The position numbers were made by a program, and so were the translations under genes. The notes beneath the pieces are model-generated. The model was not told where the DNA came from and ran no database searches. It was given only the letters and a program-made list of their open reading frames with translations. Below, one piece after another: positions 1 through 7,441 of a stretch of DNA of 64,000 nt (position 1 is the stretch's first letter; each line of letters opens with the position of its first letter). Origin of the DNA: an uncultured Fibrobacter sp. (GTDB lineage Bacteria; Fibrobacterota; Fibrobacteria; Fibrobacterales; Fibrobacteraceae); NCBI GenBank assembly GCA_946414075.1, contig CAMKNA010000010.1:1-64000 (forward strand). Reading direction: 5' to 3'.

Positions 1-46
1 GATGGTACTTGGCCTCCGGGCCCGGGAGAGTAGGTCGCTGCAGGAT
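1..46 (+). rRNA. rrf: 5S ribosomal RNA, 3' end (partial)
   Basis: The first bases read GATGGTACT, then a GC-rich stem, then GGGAGAGTAGGTCGCTGCAGG. This matches the conserved 3' part of bacterial 5S rRNA (the GATGGTAC and GAGAGTAGG blocks). The 5' part lies outside the window. A strong terminator follows directly, so this is the end of an rRNA operon on the plus strand. The exact 3' end is estimated. Confidence 0.85.
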
Positions 47-50
47 TCTC

Positions 51-86
51 GCCCCCCATGAGGTAAACCTCGTGGGGGGCTTTTTG
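51..86 (+). terminator. rRNA operon terminator, copy 1
   Basis: A 13-bp stem (one G-T pair) starts with GCCCCCCATGAGG, has a TAAA loop, and is followed by TTTTTG. It is placed to end the 5S transcript. A near-identical copy lies about 130 bp downstream. Confidence 0.9.
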
Positions 87-149
87 TTATATACCGCTCG
101 CGCTGCGTCCCGGCAAGGACGCTCCGGCCAGCGCTCGCTATCGCCGCCA

Positions 150-169
150 CGACTCGTCAGTACGAGTCG
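150..169. repeat. Perfect 8-bp hairpin between the two terminators
   Basis: CGACTCGT, loop CAGT, ACGAGTCG. It lies in the GC-rich spacer between the duplicated terminators. No gene is seen in this spacer. Confidence 0.5.
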
Positions 170-181
170 CTTGCGGCTCAC

Positions 182-217
182 GCCCCCATGAGGTAAATCT
201 CGTGGGGGGCTTTTTTT
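182..217 (+). terminator. rRNA terminator, copy 2
   Basis: GCCCCCATGAGG, loop TAAA, TCTCGTGGGGGGC, then seven T. It is almost identical to the terminator at 51-86, including the T-rich TATATA tail, which suggests a local duplication. It lies just upstream of the GH57-like gene. Confidence 0.85.
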
Positions 218-232
218 ATATATTCTCATTGT

Positions 233-2089
233 ATGAAACCCGTTATTTCCTTTTTGCTTCAGCTTTCGCCCCAGACGGCCTATGGCAACTTGGAGGCTGT
301 CGCCCGCAATCTGTCGGACGGTCTTGAAATATTGCTGAACTACAGAAAGGTGAAAGGCTCCATCTTTATGGATGGCCCCACCATGGAAATGTTGAAGAAG
401 GTGGCGAAGCCCCTGTCCATGGGAAAGATCCGTGCTGGCATTGAAGAAGGTCTAGTGGAATTTCTTGGAGGTGGTTATTACGACTCCATGTTGCCGCTTT
501 TCCCGAAGGACCTGCAAATACGTCAGCTGAAGAGCCATAAGTCCAAGCTGAAATCTTTCCTGGGCGTGGAACCCCAGGGGTATTTCAATTCATCTCTTGT
601 GTGGGAAATGGGGATGATTTCGGTGTTGGAGGAAAATGCTTTTGACTATGCACTGGTGAGCGAGTCCGCAGTTCGGGAAGCCCTGGGCCGCAATGCCCCC
701 GTTTCGGGATGGTTCACCGTCGAAGATCAGGGTTCCCTGATGCGGATCATCCCTGTCTCCGACGAACTTTCCAAGGCCATCGCTGACGATGACCTGCGAT
801 GGCGGGAGATTGCGGAGTCCTATAATCGTGATGGAAAGCCTGTGGTGGCGCTCCTGGACCTGCCTCCCCAGGCCGAGGAGATTGTAGGCTTTTTTGAACG
901 CCTAGTGGACTTTGTGGAAACAAATGAAGTCCAAACCTGGCCCGTGAGCTATATCGTGAACCAGCTCCAACCGGAGGGGGCCCTGAGTTACCTAGTCTCT
1001 GCGGGGCGCAAGTTAGGGCTGCCCCTTGCCGCCAACACCTGTCGCGAGATGCTTATCCAGAGACCCGAAATCAACCTGCTTCAGAAAGACCTGCTGAACC
1101 TTTTCCATAGGGGCAGGGACAATCTGCAGGGGAAGGAATTGGAACAGTTCTACGAGACCCTTTTACCAGCCATGTCCCCGATCTTTTACAGGAACCTGCA
1201 GGATGATGAAGGCATGCGCAGCCTGAAGGTTCGGCAGTGGGGCTTCCGCTATCTGCAGAAGGCCGCCCACGATCTGGATTCCCTGATGAATTTTTCGGGC
1301 TTGCGTATCGATGTGAGTGACTTCTTGCTTCAAGGCCGCAAGCAGATTTGGGTGGAAAATCCCGATGTCTCTTGCTTGGTGGACTATAGCCGGGGTGGTG
1401 TATTGCGCCTGCTCAACTACAAAGTTTCCGGTGTGAATTACGCCAATGTGTGGCATGATGATGGCAGGCCTACGGTTTTTCTCGGAGAGTACCTGTTGCC
1501 CAATGCGGACCTGTCTGCAGAACAGATTGGAGTGATGCTTGCGGGTCGAGATAGCCTGCTGATGGAACCTTACGATTATCAGGTCAAGCGCGGAAGCCAG
1601 AGCGCCCAGATAGAGATGAGTGGGGAGCAGGGTTTCCGCATGGCCGGCGTCCAAGGTGTTTTCCATATTAAGAAGGACTTAGTCTTTGACAATGCTTCAC
1701 CGCAAATAGGGGTCTCGTACGAGGTGTCAAGCTCAACCTATGGTGAAAATCAGTGCTTCTTTGGAACCCTGCTGGAGCTGGGAATTCTGGATTCTGGCGA
1801 GGGCCCGTGTCTTGTGGCGGATGGCGAAAATGTCAAGTGGGACCGTAGGGATGCCTTCGTTTATCCTGACGCGAAGAAGTTTAAGGTTCGGGATTTTGGC
1901 CTGGGATGCGCCATTGAGCTGGAATTCGAAAAGCCGACTTCCGTGTTTATTGGCCCGATTTTCAGCGCATCCTCTGCGGCGGCTCCCCAGATGTTCCAGG
2001 GAATCCGGGTTTATCCGTTCTGGAAATCAGCGCCGGGTGTTTCTGAAAAGCTGGAATGCGGGATGACCCTGAAGCTCTCCAAGAGGTAG
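233..2089 (+). CDS. GH57-like protein (4-alpha-glucanotransferase fold) lacking catalytic residues
   Basis: The 618-aa protein aligns by eye from end to end with archaeal-type GH57 4-alpha-glucanotransferase, including its C-terminal beta-sandwich (the VEN...GG...L..K...VNY block near residues 370-400). The active site is not conserved. The N-terminal HNHQP histidines are replaced by QLSPQ. The nucleophile block GxWLTERVW reads GYFNSSLVW (residues 116-124), with Ser121 where the Glu should be. The acid/base block HDDGEKFG reads LLDLPPQAE. It is therefore probably not a glycosidase of known mechanism; a binding or regulatory role is possible. It is cytoplasmic, with no signal peptide. The next gene starts 4 bp downstream. 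Family assignment is good, function unknown. Confidence 0.7.
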   Translation: MKPVISFLLQLSPQTAYGNLEAVARNLSDGLEILLNYRKVKGSIFMDGPTMEMLKKVAKPLSMGKIRAGIEEGLVEFLGGGYYDSMLPLFPKDLQIRQLKSHKSKLKSFLGVEPQGYFNSSLVWEMGMISVLEENAFDYALVSESAVREALGRNAPVSGWFTVEDQGSLMRIIPVSDELSKAIADDDLRWREIAESYNRDGKPVVALLDLPPQAEEIVGFFERLVDFVETNEVQTWPVSYIVNQLQPEGALSYLVSAGRKLGLPLAANTCREMLIQRPEINLLQKDLLNLFHRGRDNLQGKELEQFYETLLPAMSPIFYRNLQDDEGMRSLKVRQWGFRYLQKAAHDLDSLMNFSGLRIDVSDFLLQGRKQIWVENPDVSCLVDYSRGGVLRLLNYKVSGVNYANVWHDDGRPTVFLGEYLLPNADLSAEQIGVMLAGRDSLLMEPYDYQVKRGSQSAQIEMSGEQGFRMAGVQGVFHIKKDLVFDNASPQIGVSYEVSSSTYGENQCFFGTLLELGILDSGEGPCLVADGENVKWDRRDAFVYPDAKKFKVRDFGLGCAIELEFEKPTSVFIGPIFSASSAAAPQMFQGIRVYPFWKSAPGVSEKLECGMTLKLSKR

Positions 2090-2093
2090 TTTT

Positions 2094-2783
2094 ATGAGAG
2101 CGGACCTGATAGACATCCAGATTGAAGACTACGGAAACGATGTGGAAATATCATTGTCCGGTTCCCTGGGCAAGGTACAGTTGAGCGCCGTGCGTGAAAA
2201 GCTGGAAGCGCTAATGTCTGGCCCCGGAATTTTCTTCTTCTTGAATTTGGAGCATGTCCACTTTGCGGTGGACGATTACCTGGATATGTTCTTGGATTTG
2301 TTGAACAAGACCAAGGACAGAAATTCCACAATGATCCTGATTTTCCAGAATGAAGAGCAGCAGGAGTATTTCTATAGGTACCGCAACATTTTCGAGATAC
2401 ATGAGAGTCGCGACGCCTACAAGAATTCGGGCCTTTCCAAGCAACTGAAGCAAGTGGGGGTGTACTATGGCAAAAAGACGGGGCTCCGTCTCAGCCCCAG
2501 TGTGGCCATTGCCGCAAGCATCCTAATCATGGGATGGCTTGTTACTTTGTTCTTAATTATAGCGGCTCAGGGAAAGGATATAGCCGATAAACAGTCGCAA
2601 ATCATGGTGCTCCAGAACCAGCGCGACCGTTATGTTCAGGAAATAGACAAGCTGGAGTCATCCATCGGTCCTTTGAAAAAACTGGGCGTGGTGGAAGACA
2701 CCTCCCAGCTGAATTCCTTCGGGGCAATTCGGGATTGGGTTTCCTACCTGAAGTATCTGGAGAATACCCGGCGTGAGAAATAG
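2094..2783 (+). CDS. STAS-like domain protein with one TM helix and a coiled coil
   Basis: 229 aa. Residues 1-115 have the alternating beta/alpha pattern of a STAS/anti-sigma-antagonist fold (I-x-L-x-G-x-L near residues 18-24, then an FFFLNLEH strand). A hydrophobic helix spans about residues 138-160, followed by a coiled-coil stretch to about 200. No phosphorylatable Ser in the usual DSSG context is evident. The stop codon overlaps the GTG start of the lytic transglycosylase gene by 11 bp, so the two are probably translationally coupled and may act together at the inner membrane. The family call is an inference from pattern; function is unknown. Confidence 0.55.
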   Translation: MRADLIDIQIEDYGNDVEISLSGSLGKVQLSAVREKLEALMSGPGIFFFLNLEHVHFAVDDYLDMFLDLLNKTKDRNSTMILIFQNEEQQEYFYRYRNIFEIHESRDAYKNSGLSKQLKQVGVYYGKKTGLRLSPSVAIAASILIMGWLVTLFLIIAAQGKDIADKQSQIMVLQNQRDRYVQEIDKLESSIGPLKKLGVVEDTSQLNSFGAIRDWVSYLKYLENTRREK

Positions 2784-3459
2784 TGTAGGACTTTCGGCAC
2801 CTGTGGCCGCCATCGCTTTGGGACTTGTCATCGCTGTCCTTCTGTCCTTCTTTTTTTACTGGGGCGTCCAGCGCCGTGAGCTGGAAAGCCTGTCTAGGCA
2901 GGAGATGTCCCTGAGAACAGAAATCGAGCAGCTGGATGTTATCGGGAATTGGACGCTGGAATATGTGAAGATAGAACGGGCCGTTGACTTCTTGTCCGAA
3001 AAGAAGCTCTCGGAAGATTCACGTAGGCGCTTGACAGAACAGCTATGGCAGATTTCTCATACCTATTCCATCGACGCCCTGATGATTCTTGCCGTTGTGG
3101 CTCAGGAAAGTCACGGGAATCCCAATGCTCGTGGACGGATGCAGTCGGGAGCCTTTTCGGGTGCGCTAGGCCTGATGCAGATAAAGCTTGAAACCGCCCA
3201 GAAGATGGCATGGCGATTTGGTCTCCGTGTCGATTCCGAAGAGGACTTGTTCAAGCCGGAAGTGAATGTGACGGTGGGAACGGCGTACCTGATTCGCCTT
3301 ATCGGCAAGTATGGCAACTGGAAGGAAGCCTTGGTGGCCTACAACTTGGGACACTCCGCCGTGGACCGCATGCTGGAACGCGGGCAGCCCTTGCCTATGC
3401 GATACTATGAACGGGTCATTTCCAAGTATAAGATGCTTGTAAGTCAATCATTTTTATAA
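2773..3459 (+). CDS. Membrane-anchored lytic transglycosylase (SLT domain)
   Basis: 228 aa with a GTG start. An N-terminal TM helix (about residues 10-30) anchors a periplasmic domain. The SLT/goose-lysozyme signature is clear: catalytic Glu112 in AQESHGNP, then GALGLMQI near 130-137, and the late AYNLG motif. Such enzymes cleave the MurNAc-GlcNAc bond of peptidoglycan with formation of 1,6-anhydro-MurNAc. The start overlaps the upstream STAS-like gene by 11 bp, suggesting coupled expression and possibly a regulated cell-wall-opening function. Its stop codon TAA lies in the promoter box of the next gene. Confidence 0.88.
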   Translation: MRNSVGLSAPVAAIALGLVIAVLLSFFFYWGVQRRELESLSRQEMSLRTEIEQLDVIGNWTLEYVKIERAVDFLSEKKLSEDSRRRLTEQLWQISHTYSIDALMILAVVAQESHGNPNARGRMQSGAFSGALGLMQIKLETAQKMAWRFGLRVDSEEDLFKPEVNVTVGTAYLIRLIGKYGNWKEALVAYNLGHSAVDRMLERGQPLPMRYYERVISKYKMLVSQSFL

Positions 3460-3463
3460 ATTT
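3457..3463 (+). promoter_or_regulatory. TAAATTT box, leaderless-type promoter of the TolC-like gene
   Basis: TAAATTT ends 6 nt before ATG 3470 with no Shine-Dalgarno sequence between. It overlaps the stop codon of the upstream gene. It is one of 15 such sites in the window. Confidence 0.55.
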
Positions 3464-3469
3464 AGATTG

Positions 3470-4825
3470 ATGAAGAAGTTCTTGCTCTTGACGATGTTTG
3501 CGGGGGTTGCCATGGCGGGTGAAGTCCGCTATGATTGCTTGCGTTTTGTTGAGACTGGACTTGCAAACGACCCCCAAATAGCGGAAGCCCGTTTTGGTAC
3601 CGAAGAGAAGAAAGAAAAAATCAGGAGCCTGAAGGCCGAAGCCATTTTGCCGACCCTGGATGTCTCCATGATGGTGGGCCCGGCACCCGGTCTCAAGGAA
3701 TCGGTGGATAGCTGGGGCGATACGGTGGATGTCTACGATTTTACTAAGATGGGCCCCTTCTGGGGGGTGCAGGCGCGGTTTGTGCAGCCCCTGAACCTGG
3801 GGCAATACCGCTCCGGCAGGCGTGCCCTGGAAGCGGATTTGCAGCAGAAGTCCTTTGCCATCGAAAATGGCATCTTGCGCAAAGAAGTGGAGCTGCAAAC
3901 CTACTACTACAATTACTTGCTGGCTCTCGAAATGAAACGGCTTGCGAAAGACGCCCAGGAACGGGTGGACAAGGCGTATGAGCAGATGGAAGAGGCCCTG
4001 GATGACGACGACCCGAATGTAAGCCAGATGGATTTTTTGAACCTGAAGGCGAAAATGCATACCGTAAAGGAAGGCGTGACTGAGGCGGATTTGGGTATGA
4101 AGCGAGTCCAACTGGCAATCCGGTTCTCCCTGAATCTGCAGGAAGGCGATGTCTTTGTTGCGGAAGATACGCTGCTTGTTCCGCGAAAAGAAAAACTGCC
4201 TACTCTTGAAGAGGTAAGGATGCTCACTCTGCAGGCCAATCCAGAACTGAAACAGCTTTCTGCTGGGCTCATTGCGAAAAGGACCCAAATGGATTTGGCC
4301 GAGTCTAAGCTGGCTCCGGAGTTCTTTGTCATGGGTGAATTTGAGTATGTGAAAAGCTGGGCCGGAAATCGCAGCGTGTTGCAGAAGAACGCCTTTGCCG
4401 AAGATGCGGTGAACAAGCTTTCGGGCGTTATTGGTATTGGACTTAGGTATAGGTTGAACTTCTGGAAATACTGGTCTAACTACCGCATTGCCAAGACGGA
4501 ATACCATGGCTTGAAAATGAAGGAAGTCTATGCGGCCGAAGGCCTGATGGCCAAGGCCGAAGAACAGTACTACCAGGTGGTTGCCGCTCAGGAGAAAATG
4601 GAAGCGTTGAAAGAAAGCTTGAAGGCTTCCGACGCCATCTTGAAGGGTGCCGCCATGCAGTACGATCTGGACAAGTCCAAGACGGGAGACCTGGTGTCCG
4701 CCTACACTCAGAATGTGTCCCTGCAGAAGGACTACCTGTTTGCGGTTTGCAAGTACAATGTGGAAATGGCGGAGCTCATCGCCAAGATGGGGCTTAGTTT
4801 GAAGGATTATCAGGCTAAATACTAA
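3470..4825 (+). CDS. TolC-family outer membrane channel protein
   Basis: 451 aa with a signal peptide (MKKFLLLTMFAGVAMA). The rest is mostly long amphipathic helices with the two-fold repeated layout of outer membrane efflux proteins, and an LNLGQYRSG motif typical of the beta-barrel-to-helix transition. It probably forms the outer membrane exit duct of a tripartite efflux or type I secretion pump, but no inner membrane partner is adjacent. ATG 3470 is chosen over the TTG three bases earlier because it fits the 6-nt spacing from the promoter box. The following MlaC-like gene lies 16 bp downstream and is probably co-transcribed. Confidence 0.82.
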   Translation: MKKFLLLTMFAGVAMAGEVRYDCLRFVETGLANDPQIAEARFGTEEKKEKIRSLKAEAILPTLDVSMMVGPAPGLKESVDSWGDTVDVYDFTKMGPFWGVQARFVQPLNLGQYRSGRRALEADLQQKSFAIENGILRKEVELQTYYYNYLLALEMKRLAKDAQERVDKAYEQMEEALDDDDPNVSQMDFLNLKAKMHTVKEGVTEADLGMKRVQLAIRFSLNLQEGDVFVAEDTLLVPRKEKLPTLEEVRMLTLQANPELKQLSAGLIAKRTQMDLAESKLAPEFFVMGEFEYVKSWAGNRSVLQKNAFAEDAVNKLSGVIGIGLRYRLNFWKYWSNYRIAKTEYHGLKMKEVYAAEGLMAKAEEQYYQVVAAQEKMEALKESLKASDAILKGAAMQYDLDKSKTGDLVSAYTQNVSLQKDYLFAVCKYNVEMAELIAKMGLSLKDYQAKY

Positions 4826-4841
4826 AAAGGAGCTTTTCGAA

Positions 4842-5417
4842 ATGCTTAAGAAGTTGATGATTTTGGTGGTGGGTCTTTCTCTGGTGGCCTTTGCTGCCGA
4901 CGATCCTGTGGCGGCCATCAAGAAAAAGGATGGGGAGCTGCAGGCCTTGTTGAAAAAGTCTAGTCACACCGCCAAGGAAAAGGAACGGGTCAAGGAACTC
5001 TTGAGCGAAAGTTTCGATTTCGAGATGCTTGCGAAGAAGAGCCTCTCTGCAAAGGACTGGGAAGCCCAAGATGCGGCATCCCAGGAAAAGTTCGTGACGG
5101 AATTTAAGCGCATGGTCCGCAATTCTAGCGCTAAGCGTTTGGAATTGTATCGCGCCGATTCTACGATTTACGAGCCTGCCAAGATGAAGAAGGATAGTGA
5201 AGCCCGCGTGGTTGCCCATTTGTGGAACAAGGGCAAGGAATCAGTTCTGGAATACAAGATGAGCCTGGTAGGCGGCAAGTGGATGGCTTGGGACCTGGTC
5301 ATTGACGACCTTTCTACCGCTAGGAACTACAAGGACCAGTTTTCCCAGATTTTAAAGAACAAGTCCTTTGCGGATTTGATTGATATCATCAGCAAGAAGG
5401 CCGACGAAGCGGAATAA
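4842..5417 (+). CDS. MlaC/Ttg2D-like periplasmic phospholipid-binding protein
   Basis: 191 aa with a signal peptide (about residues 1-19). The segment FDFEMLAKKSLSAKDW...QEKFVTEFKRMVRNS matches the MlaC/toluene-tolerance Ttg2 family, in which the protein ferries phospholipid across the periplasm between outer and inner membrane complexes. The GGKWMAWDLVIDDLST region near the C-terminal half is a typical family block. Length fits the family (about 190-210 aa). No mlaABDEF genes are adjacent. The TAA stop overlaps the next ATG (TAATG), indicating translational coupling. Confidence 0.8.
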   Translation: MLKKLMILVVGLSLVAFAADDPVAAIKKKDGELQALLKKSSHTAKEKERVKELLSESFDFEMLAKKSLSAKDWEAQDAASQEKFVTEFKRMVRNSSAKRLELYRADSTIYEPAKMKKDSEARVVAHLWNKGKESVLEYKMSLVGGKWMAWDLVIDDLSTARNYKDQFSQILKNKSFADLIDIISKKADEAE

Positions 5418-6250
5418 TGAGCGTTCTCAGCTTGTGCTTGATTCTTTTTCTGATTCTTGCAGCAGCTGTGTTGCTTTTTCCTGTTGTGTTCAGGGCGGAT
5501 TTCCGTTTGGACGAATCCGGTTTTGTTGCAGACCTGTCCGTGTTCAAGAAGCGGCTCTGGAATTACACGAAACATTGGAAAGATGAAGAAGATGCGGATG
5601 AGTTTGCCGCGCCTGTGAAGGAGGAACCGCAGGCTACGGAAATGACGGCTTCGAAAACAGAAGAACTGCCGGCTGTGAAGATAGAAGAGTCTCCGGTGGC
5701 AAAGGATGAAGCGAAGCCCGCGGAACCTGAACCCCAAACCCCACACTCCGAACCGGCTGCCGAACCCGAATCGGAAAGCGAACCCGAGCAGGAAGAGAAG
5801 AAGAGCCTTACGGAACGGGAGTTCTGGACGTTGGTGCTGACGCCGGATATTGACGAGCGTGGATACCGCTATGGCAAGAAAATCCTGAACCGTTTTATAA
5901 ACCTTTTCCGTGTCCGCTTCAGGGATTGCTATGTGGAAGGAATCCGCATGGACTACGAGTCCATGGGCTATGGAGCCGCCGTGAACGCCATGATGAAGGG
6001 ATACCCGTTCCTGAAGGATTGGGACTTGCGGATGGACTGGACAAGGGATCACGATTTGCAGTCGGCGGGGCATGTGGAGGCTTCTGTTAATTTGTGTCGG
6101 ACATTTTGGTTCCTGACGGTCAGTTCCGTGTACGGTGGAATTTTCGCCTTCGTGTTCTGGCGTCGTCGGGCGGCGGTTCTCAAGACGGGCGCGCTGCCGG
6201 AACTGGGCTATGTCCGTAAGAAGATTTTGAATTGGATTGTGGAGGAGTGA
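5417..6250 (+). CDS. Unrecognised membrane-anchored protein with acidic linker
   Basis: 277 aa. A hydrophobic N-terminal helix (about residues 3-25) is followed by a Glu/Pro/Lys-rich low-complexity linker (about 55-135) and a C-terminal domain of about 140 aa with a second hydrophobic stretch near 230-250. The architecture loosely resembles DUF2953-type membrane proteins, but I do not recognise it with confidence. Start overlaps the MlaC-like stop; its stop overlaps the RsuA start (TGATG), so it sits in a tightly coupled operon from 3470 to 6954. Confidence 0.6.
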   Translation: MSVLSLCLILFLILAAAVLLFPVVFRADFRLDESGFVADLSVFKKRLWNYTKHWKDEEDADEFAAPVKEEPQATEMTASKTEELPAVKIEESPVAKDEAKPAEPEPQTPHSEPAAEPESESEPEQEEKKSLTEREFWTLVLTPDIDERGYRYGKKILNRFINLFRVRFRDCYVEGIRMDYESMGYGAAVNAMMKGYPFLKDWDLRMDWTRDHDLQSAGHVEASVNLCRTFWFLTVSSVYGGIFAFVFWRRRAAVLKTGALPELGYVRKKILNWIVEE

Positions 6251-6954
6251 TGCCAGCCTTGACCGTAGAACGCCTGCTTGCATCCATTGGCTTTGGAAGC
6301 CGTAAGGAATCCCGTGCCCTGGTGCGCATGGGTATAGTGGAATTGAACGGGAATGTGGTAGAAGACCCGTTCCAAGAACTTGCAGAACGGCCTGAATATA
6401 TCACGGTGAATGGCGAAGAAGTCCCCACGGTGGAAAAGCTCTATGTGATGCTGTATAAGCCAGTAGATGTGGAGTGCAGCCACAATGCCAGGAACTATCC
6501 TTCGGTCTATAGCTTGCTGCCAGAACGCTTTACGGCCATGGGCATCCAGACGGTGGGCCGTCTCGACGCCAATTCGTCGGGACTGATTCTCCTTTCGAAT
6601 CAGGGGGATTTTATCCACCGTGTTGAAAGCCCCAAGAAGGGGTTGCTGAAAAAGTATCGCGTGACCCTGGCCCGCCCCTTTACCGAGTGTCAGAAGAGCG
6701 ATCTCCTGAAGGGTGTGATGCTGAAGGACGAACGCCGTCCGGTGGAGGCGAAGGAAATAGCGGTAGAGGATGGAACTGTGGTGATTTCTATCGGGGAAGG
6801 TCTGTACCACCAGGTGCGCCGGATGTTCGCTGCCGTCGGGAACCATGTGGAAACCCTGGAGCGGATCGCCATCGGACCGGTGCTGCTGGATAGGACTCTG
6901 GGCACCGGCGGTTGGCGGTTCCTGACCGGGGACGAAATAAAGGCCCTCTCCTGA
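6250..6954 (+). CDS. rsuA: 16S rRNA pseudouridine synthase, RsuA family
   Basis: 234 aa. An N-terminal S4-like RNA-binding domain (about residues 1-60, VERLLASIGFGSRKE) precedes the synthase domain with the catalytic Asp106 in GRLDANSSGLILL. The late block YHQVRRMFAAVGNHVETLER with IGPVLLD is the RsuA pattern, so the likely product is Psi516 of 16S rRNA; RluB/E-type specificity cannot be fully excluded. ATG 6250 is chosen because GGAGGAG lies just upstream and it overlaps the previous stop as TGATG. Confidence 0.88.
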   Translation: MPALTVERLLASIGFGSRKESRALVRMGIVELNGNVVEDPFQELAERPEYITVNGEEVPTVEKLYVMLYKPVDVECSHNARNYPSVYSLLPERFTAMGIQTVGRLDANSSGLILLSNQGDFIHRVESPKKGLLKKYRVTLARPFTECQKSDLLKGVMLKDERRPVEAKEIAVEDGTVVISIGEGLYHQVRRMFAAVGNHVETLERIAIGPVLLDRTLGTGGWRFLTGDEIKALS

Positions 6955-6970
6955 GAGAAGGCCTGTCTTT
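6939..6970. terminator. Bidirectional terminator between rsuA and the HU gene
   Basis: AGGCCCTCTC and GAGAAGGCCT pair at 9 of 10 positions around a CTGA loop that contains the rsuA stop codon. A T-rich run follows (TCTTTCATATTTT). It lies between convergent genes. Confidence 0.6.
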
Positions 6971-6988
6971 CATATTTTGTGCCGCTTG

Positions 6989-7345
6989 TTAGTTGTCGGA
7001 ACCCTGGGTGGAGTTTTCCACTGTTTCGGGGAGTTCTGCGGCCTCTCCGGCAATGGATTCCATATAGTTGATCTTGTCCTTGATATCGTTGCTGAACTTG
7101 AAGGTGGGAACCAGGCGCTCTTCGATGAGAACGGTCTCGCCGGTGCGGGGGTTGCGGGCCGGGCGAGCCTTGCGGGGTTTGCAGGCGAAGGTCCCGAAGC
7201 CACGAATCTCGATGGTGTTGCCATCGATGAGTTTTTCACCGACCAGGTCCAGGAACTGCTCCACCACGACTTTGATGTCGTTACGGGCAAGCCCTGTGGA
7301 CTTGGCAATATCAAGAATAAGAGATTGTTTTGTTACGTTAGGCAC
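6989..7345 (-). CDS. HU/IHF-family DNA-binding protein
   Basis: 118 aa with a GTG start. The HU fold is clear: an N-terminal helical part (VTKQSLILDIAKSTGL), then GNTIEIRGFGTF and the DNA-binding arm with RPARNPRTGE. The usual length is about 90 aa; here an acidic C-terminal tail of about 25 residues (Glu-rich, ending in GSDN) is added. It compacts and bends DNA. The GTG start is only 5 nt from a TATATTT box, and there is no Shine-Dalgarno site, so the mRNA is probably leaderless. Confidence 0.92.
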   Translation of the reverse strand: MPNVTKQSLILDIAKSTGLARNDIKVVVEQFLDLVGEKLIDGNTIEIRGFGTFACKPRKARPARNPRTGETVLIEERLVPTFKFSNDIKDKINYMESIAGEAAELPETVENSTQGSDN

Positions 7346-7350
7346 GACTT

Positions 7351-7357
7351 AAATATA
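7351..7357 (-). promoter_or_regulatory. TATATTT box, leaderless-type promoter of the HU gene
   Basis: Minus-strand TATATTT ends 5 nt before the GTG start (7345). No Shine-Dalgarno sequence is present. Confidence 0.6.
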
Positions 7358-7441
7358 GGATTAACAACGAATTAGCGTATAGGTCAAGCGAAAAATAAAT
7401 ATTTTTTTCGGGCTTTCATTGCGGAAAATTTGTGAATAAAT

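Noticed and set aside
1163-1666. Long antisense reading frame opposite the GH57-like gene
   Set aside because: It is a codon-bias shadow of the real gene; no promoter, Shine-Dalgarno site or recognisable family.
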